Source of the DNA: BMS3ABIN04 sp965554225
Lineage (GTDB): Bacteria > Bacteroidota > Ignavibacteria > Ignavibacteriales > Melioribacteraceae
DNA: 23,798 nucleotides
Direction of reading: 5' to 3'
Assembly: GCA_965554225.1 (NCBI GenBank)
Contig: CBEVZC010000038.1
Coordinates: forward strand, 1-23,798
Under the pieces are notes generated by a model. That model saw only the letters and a list, made by a program, of their open reading frames with translations. It was not told the origin of the DNA and did no database searches. Positions 7,585 to 15,300 of the stretch are shown here, piece after piece (the stretch's first letter is position 1; every line of letters begins with the position of its first letter). Made by a program: the position numbers and the translations under genes.

Positions 7585-8925
7585 ATGGATGCACTTGATA
7601 TTAAAGCAATAGAAATTCTTAATTTCTCAATAAACTCTGTAAAGCCCGGTGTTTTTATAAAAAATAACGTCTCACTAACTAACAATATTCTAACTATTAA
7701 AAATCACAAATATGACATTTCCAAATTCGACCATATTTATGTAATCGGAGCGGGAAAAGCTTCGGCGTTTATGGCAAAAGAGATGGAAAAAATTTTAGGC
7801 GGGCGGATTACGGATGGAATTGTAATTACAAAATACAGTCATACTGCAGATTGTTCAAAAATAAAAATTCTTGAAGCAGGTCACCCTGTGGTTGATGAGA
7901 ACAGCCTTTCCGCTACAGAGGAATTATTACTCTTACTAAACAAAACCGGTAAATACGATTTGGTAATTGTACTTATCTCCGGCGGCGGTTCATCCTTAAT
8001 GGAGGCTTTACCTAAAAGTATTTCGCTTAACGATTTACAAACGATAAATGAATCACTCTTAAAATGCGGTGCGTCAATAGAAGAAATAAATTCTGTTAGA
8101 AAAAATTTGTCTTTGGTAAAAGGAGGTAAATTAACAAGCGCCATTTATCCCTCAAACGGAGTTGGGCTTATCATTTCCGATATAATCAACGACCCGATAA
8201 AAGATATAGCGTCCGGGCCAACGGTACCGCAAAATATAAATTCAAACGACGCTATGAACATTATAAAAAAATATAACATACAAAACGAACTCCCTAAAAC
8301 AGTTATTGAGTTTTTAAAAAGCAAGCTTATGGAAACTTCCTCAAACGAAAAAACAACTTCCCCGATAGCATCAACAAGAATAACCAATATAATTATAGGC
8401 AACAATAAAATTGCTCTTGCAAATGCTATTGAAACCGCCAGGGAATCAGGTTTTAATACTTATTTGCTTAGCGACAAAATGCAGGGTGAAGCCAAAACTG
8501 TGGGGAAAGAAATTGCGGCAATCATTAAAAAAATAATTTATGAAAATAAACCAATCCGCAAGCCTGCATGTTTATTGTTTGGCGGAGAGACAACAGTAAA
8601 GCTTACCGGGACCGGGTTAGGAGGAAGAAATCAAGAACTTGTGCTGGCGGCATTGTTGGAATTACAAAACGTAAAAGCCGAATTTTCCTTTTTAAGCTGC
8701 GGGACTGATGGAACGGACGGACCAACCGATGCTGCGGGAGCATTGATAAATAATCATTCATGGAAATTAGCCGAGCAGCTTGGATTAAATCCGGAGGAAT
8801 TTCTTATCAATAATGATTCGTATAATTTTTTTAATAGAATAAACGGATTGATAAAAACGGGTCCGACCGGTACAAACGTAATGGATATTGGAATTGCTCT
8901 AATAAACCAGAGATTTTTGAATTGA
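7585..8925 (+). CDS. Glycerate 2-kinase (DUF4147/MOFRL family)
   Basis: A 446-residue cytoplasmic kinase of the GckA/TtuD type. It phosphorylates D-glycerate to 2-phosphoglycerate with ATP and feeds C2/C3 acids into glycolysis. The N-terminal DUF4147 domain carries GAGKAS at 55-60 and SGGGSS at 132-137, plus 'SDIINDPIKDIASGP' near 195-210. The C-terminal MOFRL domain begins at GGET (333-336) and continues with 'GLGGRNQELVLAALLEL' and 'CGTDGTDGPTDAAGA'. The length is typical. No clear SD precedes the ATG. A GlcD-like FAD oxidoreductase lies 4.8 kb downstream on the same strand; both enzymes belong to glycolate/glycerate metabolism but they are not in one operon. Family is certain; the 2-kinase product is the family rule, not tested here. 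Confidence 0.95.
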   Translation: MDALDIKAIEILNFSINSVKPGVFIKNNVSLTNNILTIKNHKYDISKFDHIYVIGAGKASAFMAKEMEKILGGRITDGIVITKYSHTADCSKIKILEAGHPVVDENSLSATEELLLLLNKTGKYDLVIVLISGGGSSLMEALPKSISLNDLQTINESLLKCGASIEEINSVRKNLSLVKGGKLTSAIYPSNGVGLIISDIINDPIKDIASGPTVPQNINSNDAMNIIKKYNIQNELPKTVIEFLKSKLMETSSNEKTTSPIASTRITNIIIGNNKIALANAIETARESGFNTYLLSDKMQGEAKTVGKEIAAIIKKIIYENKPIRKPACLLFGGETTVKLTGTGLGGRNQELVLAALLELQNVKAEFSFLSCGTDGTDGPTDAAGALINNHSWKLAEQLGLNPEEFLINNDSYNFFNRINGLIKTGPTGTNVMDIGIALINQRFLN

Positions 8926-8942
8926 GAGTTTTTCTAAGCAAC

Positions 8943-10802
8943 TCAAAATTTTCTTTTGGGGAGAGAAAAGCTAAATATACTTCCTTTACCAAGTTCACTT
9001 ACCACTCTAATTTTACCGTTATTTTTATCTAAAAATTCCTTAACCAAAATCAATCCCAGTCCTGTACCTTTTTCTTTATCTGTTCCCGGAGTAGAATGCT
9101 GAACATCAATTTTAAATAGATTTGCTAAATCTTCCTTACTAATTCCAACGCCATCGTCCTCTACGGAAACAATAATACTTTTATTATGAGAACTTGAAGT
9201 GATTTTTATTTTTCCGCCGTTATTAGTAAATTTAATTGCATTTGTTATCAGATTTCTAATTATCATAGATACCATAGATTCATCAGCATAAGCCGTTAAA
9301 CCTTTTTCTAAAAAGGTATCTATTTTTATGTTTTTTTCCTCTGCAACCCCGCCCAATAATTTTACCGTGTTCTTTATTAAATAATTGGGATCTATTATTT
9401 CTTTATTAATTTCTATTCTTCCCGCCTGCAGTCTTGCCCATTGAAGTAAATTATCAAGTAATTTAAAAGAATTATTTGCCGAATTTTTAATACTTCCGAG
9501 ATATTGTTTCTTCTCATCAATACTTAATTCATCAAACTCATCAATTAATAAATTCGTGTATCCCAAAATGGAATTAAACGGCTGGCGCAAATCGTGCCCG
9601 ATAATAGAAAAGAACTTATCCTTTGATGCATTTAGTTCTCTTAATTTATCATTCATTATTTTTCTATGAATATTCGAAAGATATAAAACAATAATTAATG
9701 CAATTAAAAGCAACGCTCCAATTACTATTAAAGCAATTAACGCTTTTTGTCTACTAATTATTTTTCTGTTCAACTCATTGTTTTTACGTGCCAATTCATG
9801 ATTTTTTTTCTCCAGTTCCTTTTGAAAAAGATTTAAATAACTGCTGGTTTTGCCGCTGTTTAATTTATTAGCCAAACTATCCTGAAGTTCGGAATAAGCC
9901 AACAAATACTTAAAAGCATTCTTATAATCGCCCTTTGCTTTATACAGCTTTAATAACGAGGAAAGTATTACTTTAGCCTGTTCGACTGATTTTATATTTC
10001 TTGCAATTGTTAAGCCTTTGGACAGATACTTTTCTGATTTATCATATTCTTTTAATTCTCTATAAATAGCTCCGATATTATTTAATGAATATGCAATCCC
10101 GTAACGGTCGTTTATCTCTTCTCTTATTTTTAAAGCTTTCTTATAATAGTTTAAGGCTTTATCTAATTTATTTTCGGCATAATAGGTTATTCCAATATTA
10201 TTTAGTTGAAGCGCAATTCCCAATTTGCTTTTTTGTTTCTCATCTAGAACTAACGCATTTTTATAATACTGTCGCGCTTTACCGTAATCTTCAAGCGCCC
10301 AATAGTTATTACCCAAGTTAGATAGAGATTTTCCAATTAAAACGGAGTCCTTTAAGCTTTTGTTTATTTCCAAACTTTTTAAGTTAAACCGAATTGATTG
10401 ATCAATTTTTCCAAGATTTGAATACACTATTCCCAAATCATGATAAATATTAGAGATTCCCCGTCTATCTTTCAAAGAGTCTCTGATTTGAAGCGATTTA
10501 TGTAAATATTCAAAAGCCTCATCAAAATTTCCTCTAATAATATTATTCACACCCAAACTGTTAAGCGCGTCGCCTATTCCCTTTGCATAGCTTAATTGTT
10601 TTGCAAGTTTATAAGCTCGTTTGCTTAATTCAAGACTTTTCGGGGGATTTGTTCTCCAATATTTTTTTGAAATCTTGTTTAATAAATCAACTTTTTGAGA
10701 ATCTTTTAAATTGGAAAGTCTCATTTCTAAACTATCGGTTATAGCCTGAAAAGGAACAAGTATGCGAAGAAGTAAAACTAAATATAAAGTGGAAGCAAGC
10801 AA
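8943..10802 (-). CDS. TPR-containing sensor histidine kinase
   Basis: A 619-residue membrane sensor kinase. The N-terminus is a signal-like hydrophobic segment (about residues 5-20). A periplasmic sensor of about six TPR units follows (about 75-310), with repeats such as 'LNNIGITYYAENKLDKALNYYKKAL'. Then come a charged coiled coil (about 325-350), one membrane helix (354-375) and the HisKA domain with the phospho-accepting H403 in GHDLRQPF. The HATPase_c domain has N521 in the N box, DDGVGIS (G1) and GTGLGL (G2). No response regulator is adjacent, so it is an orphan. The upstream in-frame stop leaves TTG at 10802 as the best start, because the next ATG (Met27) would remove the signal segment. 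There is no clear SD, so the start is uncertain. Confidence 0.92.
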   Translation of the reverse strand: MLASTLYLVLLLRILVPFQAITDSLEMRLSNLKDSQKVDLLNKISKKYWRTNPPKSLELSKRAYKLAKQLSYAKGIGDALNSLGVNNIIRGNFDEAFEYLHKSLQIRDSLKDRRGISNIYHDLGIVYSNLGKIDQSIRFNLKSLEINKSLKDSVLIGKSLSNLGNNYWALEDYGKARQYYKNALVLDEKQKSKLGIALQLNNIGITYYAENKLDKALNYYKKALKIREEINDRYGIAYSLNNIGAIYRELKEYDKSEKYLSKGLTIARNIKSVEQAKVILSSLLKLYKAKGDYKNAFKYLLAYSELQDSLANKLNSGKTSSYLNLFQKELEKKNHELARKNNELNRKIISRQKALIALIVIGALLLIALIIVLYLSNIHRKIMNDKLRELNASKDKFFSIIGHDLRQPFNSILGYTNLLIDEFDELSIDEKKQYLGSIKNSANNSFKLLDNLLQWARLQAGRIEINKEIIDPNYLIKNTVKLLGGVAEEKNIKIDTFLEKGLTAYADESMVSMIIRNLITNAIKFTNNGGKIKITSSSHNKSIIVSVEDDGVGISKEDLANLFKIDVQHSTPGTDKEKGTGLGLILVKEFLDKNNGKIRVVSELGKGSIFSFSLPKRKF

Positions 10803-10963
10803 TTTAATAACTAAATTCAGTTAACAATGTTGGAGAGCTCATATTTATGAAAAAGCGCAATACATATAAGAACTTTCTCCCTTCAAATTCAAAAGTAGCA
10901 AAAAAAAATATATAAGCAAAGAGATGCCATCAGAATCTTTTAATTTATTAATTGCATATAAAA

Positions 10964-11611
10964 CTAAACCGAACGAACTGCGCTGATAAAGTTAAAGAGT
11001 TTAGATTTATCAAGTTTTCCATTGCTTCTAACCCCCGAACAAACATCCACACCGGAGGGTTTAACAAACTTAATTGCAGATTTAACATTCTCCGGATTTA
11101 GTCCTCCGGCAAGATAAACCGGTATGTTTACGGCTTTAACTATTTCTCTACTAATTTCCCAGTTGTGCGTTCTTCCGGTCCCGCCAAGTTCTTTTGTTAG
11201 AAGATCGGGTCTTCCGGAATCGAGAAGAATAGCCTCAACTTTATTCTCCAGTTTTCCGGCTTCGTTAAGCGAGGTTTCGTCAATTACATGAAGAACCTGA
11301 ACAATTGTAACTTCTGGTAACTCTCTTTTTAATTCTTCGTAAGTTCCGTTTTGTAAAGTATCGACCAATTGAATAGTGTTTGTACTGCACCTTTGCTGCT
11401 GTTTAATAATATCTTCAACGTTTCTCAGGCTAGTTAACAAAAAGGTTTTCATCGTTCTCGGAACTGACGAAGCAATTTCCAAAATTAATTTTTCGGGGAT
11501 AACGCCCGGACCGCTCGGCATTTTTGAAACGAGTCCAATTGCCGATGCGCCAAGCGAAGCTGCAAGTGCCGCTTCTTGCTTACTGCCGATACAACAAATT
11601 TTAATAAACAT
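10964..11611 (-). CDS. trpF: Phosphoribosylanthranilate isomerase (TrpF) homologue
   Basis: A TIM-barrel protein of about 215 residues. TrpF converts N-(5'-phosphoribosyl)anthranilate to CdRP in tryptophan synthesis. The catalytic pair appears conserved: Cys6 in KICC (KICG in most TrpF) and the Asp in ILLDSG. The phosphate-binding GGTGRTHNW and the C-terminal 'VYLAGGLNPENV' with GVDVCSGVR are also present. I start it at 11611 (MFIKICC), which has GGGATG upstream. An upstream ATG at 11671 would add 20 residues that no TrpF has. No other trp gene is near. It could be a detached true trpF or a paralogue with another phosphoribosyl substrate; KICC and THNW in place of FDW are mild departures. Confidence 0.85.
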   Translation of the reverse strand: MFIKICCIGSKQEAALAASLGASAIGLVSKMPSGPGVIPEKLILEIASSVPRTMKTFLLTSLRNVEDIIKQQQRCSTNTIQLVDTLQNGTYEELKRELPEVTIVQVLHVIDETSLNEAGKLENKVEAILLDSGRPDLLTKELGGTGRTHNWEISREIVKAVNIPVYLAGGLNPENVKSAIKFVKPSGVDVCSGVRSNGKLDKSKLFNFISAVRSV

Positions 11612-11730
11612 TTTTAACATCCCGGAATATTGTTCTAAATCTATTAGACAAATATAAAAGATTATGTGCAAGTTTTGTTTTAAGAAGTGTTCTGATTTTT
11701 CTTGAATTTATTGGGACGGCTTAATAAAGA

Positions 11731-11764
11731 AAGTGCCTGCAAATTATGCAGGATGCAGGCACTT
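11731..11764 (-). terminator. Rho-independent terminator of the peroxiredoxin gene
   Basis: A perfect 11-bp stem (11731-11741 with 11754-11764) around a 12-base loop. On the - strand it is followed by TCTTTATT. It begins 13 bp after the peroxiredoxin stop codon. Confidence 0.8.
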
Positions 11765-11777
11765 AAACAAAAACATA

Positions 11778-12437
11778 TTATTTACCAAGGCTCTTATACA
11801 TAAACCACCAATCAAAGCTGTCTTTTTTGCCTCGTCTTTTTTGTGCCGTAGCTTCATCGCCGGCAGGAGGAATGATAACTTTATTGCCAATTAATTCGTT
11901 GTTCGGCCAGTTTTCCGGCATTGCAACCTTTTTGCTATCAGAAATTTGTAATGCTTTTAGTGCACGCAAAACTTCATCCACTTGTCTTCCTACTTCTTGC
12001 GGATAATAAATCATTAAGCGCATCATACCTTTGGGATCAACAACAAATACCGCCCTGACTGTGTTTGTACCTTTACCAGGGTGAACCATACCAAGCTTTT
12101 CTGCAACTTTTCCCATATCATCGGCAATTATTGGAAAAGGAATTTTTACGTTTAATTTTTCTTTTATCCATTCTGTCCATTTAATGTGAGAAAAAACTTG
12201 ATCGATTGACAAACCGAGTAATTCTGCATTTAATTTTTTAAATGCATTGTTGCGTTTAGCAAAAGCTACAAACTCCGTTGTACAAACCGGAGTAAAATCT
12301 GCCGGGTGACTAAACAGCACCAGCCATTTTCCTTTATAGTCATCAGGTAATTTTTTGGGACCGTGTGTAGTATTTACTTTCATTTCGGGCATTTTTTCTC
12401 CCAACAAAGGGATGCCGCTGTTCCTTTCTTCACTCAT
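11778..12437 (-). CDS. Peroxiredoxin, Prx6 type, 1-Cys
   Basis: A 219-residue thiol peroxidase that reduces peroxides in the cytoplasm. The peroxidatic cysteine is C52 in HPADFTPVCTTE, and it is the only cysteine in the protein. The long C-terminal extension and the DWWF motif near residue 209 mark the Prx6-like class common in archaea and thermophilic bacteria. In many relatives cysteines flank DWWF and act as resolving residues; here the equivalent places read S and M (SFDWWFM), so C52 must be resolved by an outside thiol. The strong ribosome binding site AAGGAGG at 12444-12450 fixes the start and suggests high expression. It is transcribed alone and has its own terminator. Confidence 0.95.
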   Translation of the reverse strand: MSEERNSGIPLLGEKMPEMKVNTTHGPKKLPDDYKGKWLVLFSHPADFTPVCTTEFVAFAKRNNAFKKLNAELLGLSIDQVFSHIKWTEWIKEKLNVKIPFPIIADDMGKVAEKLGMVHPGKGTNTVRAVFVVDPKGMMRLMIYYPQEVGRQVDEVLRALKALQISDSKKVAMPENWPNNELIGNKVIIPPAGDEATAQKRRGKKDSFDWWFMYKSLGK

Positions 12438-12516
12438 GGTGTTCCTCCTTTTTTATATGAAATATATGCTAAAGCCTTTATATAAAAATATAGATTCTTT
12501 TTAAATTTTACTAAAG

Positions 12517-13092
12517 TTAAAAGTTCAACAATTTAAATTCTTTTTGCGATAAAGAAAACAGCTTAACATCAACCATGTTGCCCTTAATCATTAAATCCCC
12601 TCTAACAGTTTTAGCAAAATTCATTCCGCTCTTTAACAGAACCTTTGCCGACTGTTCGTTTTCTACTATGCAATGCGCAATTATGTAATTTAAGTCCATT
12701 ACTTCAAAACCGTATGCCAAAACCTTTTTAAGCGCTTCGGTCATTATTCCCCTATTCCAATAACTTTGAGAGAGTGTGTAGCCGACCTCACAACCAAAGT
12801 CTTCCGGGAAAAATTTTGTAAAACCAATCGTACCTATTATTTTTTTTTCTTCTTTTAGTTCTATACCCCACGGCGCAGGTCTGTGCTTTATATACATTTC
12901 AACTACAATATTTAAAAACTCCAGCGTCTCCGTTTTTGATCTATGTGCTTCCCATTGCACGTATTTTGTGATTTCCGGATTGCTTGCATATTCGCTAATA
13001 TCGTTAAGATCATCATATGTAAACTTTCGCAGAATTAGTCGCTCCGTCTCAAGTACAGGCCATTTAAATTGAAATGTTTCGCTTTTGCTCAT
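12517..13092 (-). CDS. GNAT acetyltransferase, RimJ/RimL type
   Basis: A 191-residue N-acetyltransferase. It opens with TERLILRKFTYDDL, the usual RimJ/RimL beginning. The acetyl-CoA-binding motif A follows at about residues 105-125, 'VGYTLSQSYWNRGIMTEAL'. A late 'NEQSAKVLLKSGM' segment matches motif B. Family members acetylate the N-terminus of ribosomal proteins or small amines, and the substrate cannot be told from the sequence. It is transcribed away from the Trm112-like gene. A TATAAT on the - strand at 13135-13140 and the Crp/Fnr-type palindrome at 13160-13173 lie upstream in a plausible promoter arrangement. Confidence 0.92.
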   Translation of the reverse strand: MSKSETFQFKWPVLETERLILRKFTYDDLNDISEYASNPEITKYVQWEAHRSKTETLEFLNIVVEMYIKHRPAPWGIELKEEKKIIGTIGFTKFFPEDFGCEVGYTLSQSYWNRGIMTEALKKVLAYGFEVMDLNYIIAHCIVENEQSAKVLLKSGMNFAKTVRGDLMIKGNMVDVKLFSLSQKEFKLLNF

Positions 13093-13134
13093 TTTTCTTA
13101 ATTCTTTTAATTAAAAAATATTTTTTTGTGTTAA

Positions 13135-13140
13135 ATTATA
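13135..13140 (-). promoter_or_regulatory. Candidate -10 element for the acetyltransferase gene
   Basis: Reads TATAAT on the - strand, 42 bp before the acetyltransferase start and 19 bp from the Fnr-type palindrome. Many Bacteroidota sigma factors use another -10, so this is tentative. Confidence 0.35.
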
Positions 13141-13159
13141 CATTTAATTTTTTATTATC

Positions 13160-13173
13160 TTGATATAGATCAA
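13160..13173. promoter_or_regulatory. Perfect Crp/Fnr-type palindrome TTGAT-N4-ATCAA
   Basis: The 14-bp sequence TTGATATAGATCAA matches the Fnr/Dnr consensus at every conserved position. It sits in the only divergent intergenic gap between the acetyltransferase (-) and Trm112-like (+) genes. It is 18 bp upstream of the Trm112-like start and 67 bp upstream of the acetyltransferase start. The position fits activation of the acetyltransferase or repression of the plus-strand gene. No regulator of this family is in the window. Confidence 0.55.
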
Positions 13174-13191
13174 AATTTAACAGGGGAATAA

Positions 13192-13407
13192 ATGATTAGT
13201 AAAGATTTATTAGATATTTTATGCTGTCCAGAATCAAAAGCTGATTTGGTGCTTGACGGTAATTTTTTAGTTTCGGTTGATAAAAACACCCGAAGACGAT
13301 ATAGAATTGAAGATGATATTCCGATAATGCTTATTGAAGAATCGGAACAGCTTGATATGGAAACCTGGAAAGAAATTATGAAAAAACACGGGAAGGACGT
13401 CGAGTAA
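13192..13407 (+). CDS. Trm112-family small protein
   Basis: A 71-residue cytoplasmic protein of the Trm112/UPF0434 (YcaR-like) family. It starts with MISKDLLDILCCPESKADL and ends the core with the family's DDIPIMLIEES. Trm112 partners activate methyltransferases in eukaryotes and archaea; the bacterial role is not settled. The usual CPxC zinc ligand pair reads CPES here, and no second cysteine pair is present, so a zinc site is probably lost. AGGGGA lies just before the start. The closest upstream gene is divergent, across an Fnr-type palindrome. Confidence 0.88.
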   Translation: MISKDLLDILCCPESKADLVLDGNFLVSVDKNTRRRYRIEDDIPIMLIEESEQLDMETWKEIMKKHGKDVE

Positions 13408-13731
13408 GTTGGTTTGACTTCAGCTTAAAACAAAAAAAGAGTTTCCGAATAAACCACAACACCATATCATTAAGGCTTGAGCATTTATAATTCAAAATTT
13501 TACTCTCTGAAACTCATTTGGTTTTCACAATGATTCAGAGCTTAATTTAAGTCTTTTAAAAAAATCAATTGTCCGGCTGCGTTAGGATGCTTTCCGGTTG
13601 TTTTACAGCAAACGAATAGTCTGCGCTACAAAAAACCGCTTCCGAGACGTTGATTTTTATATTTGGTTTTTGGAATTTGTTCGCTTCGCTTCTTATCTTT
13701 CAGTATCGTTTCATTCAAATATTAACAAATA
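13408..13731. other. 324-bp intergenic region with an imperfect inverted repeat
   Basis: I see no gene here. The right half holds a long imperfect palindrome (13560-13658, listed separately). The left half has GAGTTTC (13439-13445) facing GAAACTC (13509-13515), which could form a weak long-range hairpin after the Trm112-like gene. No clean terminator is visible. Confidence 0.5.
13560..13658. repeat. Imperfect inverted repeat, about 99 bp
   Basis: The outer arms AAAAATCAA (13560-13568) and TTGATTTTT (13650-13658) are perfect. Inner blocks CGGTT/AACCG (13595-13599, 13634-13638) and AGC/GCT (13607-13609, 13625-13627) continue the pairing with mismatches and an asymmetric gap. It is more GC-rich than its flanks and may be a decayed REP-like element. 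Confidence 0.4.
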
Positions 13732-15222
13732 ATGATTATCAAAACGGATCAAGAGCAAATTCAATCTTATTTATCCGATGCTGCTAATTATCAAGGATTT
13801 TGCTCTACGGTTTATTTCCCGGAAAACGAAGAGGATATAAGCAATATTGTTATCGAAGCAAACAATAACAATACTCCAATAACTGTTTCCGGAAACGGAA
13901 CAGGGCTTACCGGCGCACGGGTTCCCGAAGGCGGGATTGTAATATCGACCGAGAAATTAAATAGTATTATTGAAATCAATCCGTTAGAAAAATATGCAGT
14001 TGTTCAGCCCGGCGTAATAATGAAAGAGTTCAAAGAAATTGCCGAAAAGAAAAAGATGTTTTATCCGCCGGATCCGACCGAACAAAATTGCTTTATCGGT
14101 GCAACTGTTGCAACCAATGCTTCGGGTGCAAAAACCTTTAAATACGGTCCAACCCGAGATTTTGTTTTGGCTATAAAAGTTATTCTGCCTAATGGTGAAA
14201 CAGTTAAGCTGGAAAGGGGCAGACAAAAAGTTGAAGATTACCAATTAAATTTAGTTGCGGAAAGCGGGAAAAAAATCAGCTGTTTAATCCCCGATTTCAA
14301 AATGCCGAAAACAAAACATGCTGCAGGATATTTTTGTATGCAAAACATGGATGCAGTCGATCTTTTTATCGGCTCAGAGGGAACACTGGGAATTATTACG
14401 GAAATAAAATTGAAGCTTCTGGAAAAACCGCAAAATATTCTTTCAAGCGTTATCTTTTTCGACAAAGAAATTGATGCTTTAAATTTTATTAAAGAAGCTC
14501 GTGAAACAAGCTATAAATCAAGACGAAATAGTATTTTGAACGATATTGATGCCTTAGCTCTTGAGTTTTTTGATTCCAATTCTTTAAGTTTTCTTAAAGA
14601 TGACTATCCTCAAATTCCAGACAATGTGGAAGCTGCAGTTTGGTTTGAACAAGAATATGAAGAAACAGCCTATGACTCTGTATTGAACAAATGGATTGTC
14701 TTAATAAACAAACATAAAGGAAACGAAAACACGGCTTGGTTTGCAGCAATGGATTCGGAAAGAGAAAAATTTAAAGAGTTTCGCCATGCCGTTTCATGGA
14801 AAGTAAGCGAGTATATTGCCCAAAAAAATCTTATGAAGGTCGGCACAGATACAGCTGTTCCGGACAATGTTTTTATTAAGTTTTATTACTATGCAAAAGA
14901 GCTTGCACAGAAAAGTAAAATTGAGTTTGTTGCATATGGTCACTTCGGAAACTCTCACTTACACCTTAATTTATTACCCAAAGACAATAACGAGTATAAA
15001 CAGGCCAAGGATATTTACGGACTTATCTTAGAAAAAGCCGTAAGTTTAGACGGAACTATTTCCGCCGAGCACGGTATAGGTAAATTAAAAAGGGATTATC
15101 TCTTAAAAATGTATGGTGAAAAAAATATTATTAAAATGGCCCGGCTAAAAAAATGTTTAGACCCGAATTTAATTCTGGGCGTGGGAAATATTTTTGATAT
15201 TAAATATTGTAATTTCGTTTAA
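13732..15222 (+). CDS. FAD-binding oxidoreductase, GlcD / D-lactate dehydrogenase type
   Basis: A 496-residue flavoprotein of the VAO family that oxidises a 2-hydroxy acid (glycolate, D-lactate or similar) to the 2-oxo acid. The FAD-binding PCMH domain is seen as GNGTGLTGAR at 54-63, 'PPDPTEQNCFIGATVATNAS' near 115-135 and GSEGTLG at 214-220. The C-terminal FAD-oxidase domain has GHFGNSHLHLN starting at 403 and SAEHGIG at 444-450, which carry active-site histidines in this family. No glcE or glcF subunit gene and no Fe-S cluster motif is present, so it resembles a stand-alone dehydrogenase more than the three-subunit glycolate oxidase. No SD precedes the ATG. The exact substrate is not determinable. 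Confidence 0.93.
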   Translation: MIIKTDQEQIQSYLSDAANYQGFCSTVYFPENEEDISNIVIEANNNNTPITVSGNGTGLTGARVPEGGIVISTEKLNSIIEINPLEKYAVVQPGVIMKEFKEIAEKKKMFYPPDPTEQNCFIGATVATNASGAKTFKYGPTRDFVLAIKVILPNGETVKLERGRQKVEDYQLNLVAESGKKISCLIPDFKMPKTKHAAGYFCMQNMDAVDLFIGSEGTLGIITEIKLKLLEKPQNILSSVIFFDKEIDALNFIKEARETSYKSRRNSILNDIDALALEFFDSNSLSFLKDDYPQIPDNVEAAVWFEQEYEETAYDSVLNKWIVLINKHKGNENTAWFAAMDSEREKFKEFRHAVSWKVSEYIAQKNLMKVGTDTAVPDNVFIKFYYYAKELAQKSKIEFVAYGHFGNSHLHLNLLPKDNNEYKQAKDIYGLILEKAVSLDGTISAEHGIGKLKRDYLLKMYGEKNIIKMARLKKCLDPNLILGVGNIFDIKYCNFV

Positions 15223-15300
15223 GCTTGTTGCTTTTTCTAAAACATCCTTTAATATCATGCGTAAAAAATACAGAGAAAAGAATAAAATTATTAATCCGAA

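Noticed and set aside
8922..8946. Possible terminator between glycerate kinase and the histidine kinase genes (TTGAG/CTCAA)
   Set aside because: Only a 5-bp stem with a 15-base loop; too weak to call.
14238..14465. Minus-strand open frame inside the FAD oxidoreductase gene
   Set aside because: Covers the conserved FAD-binding region on the opposite strand; composition reflects the real gene.
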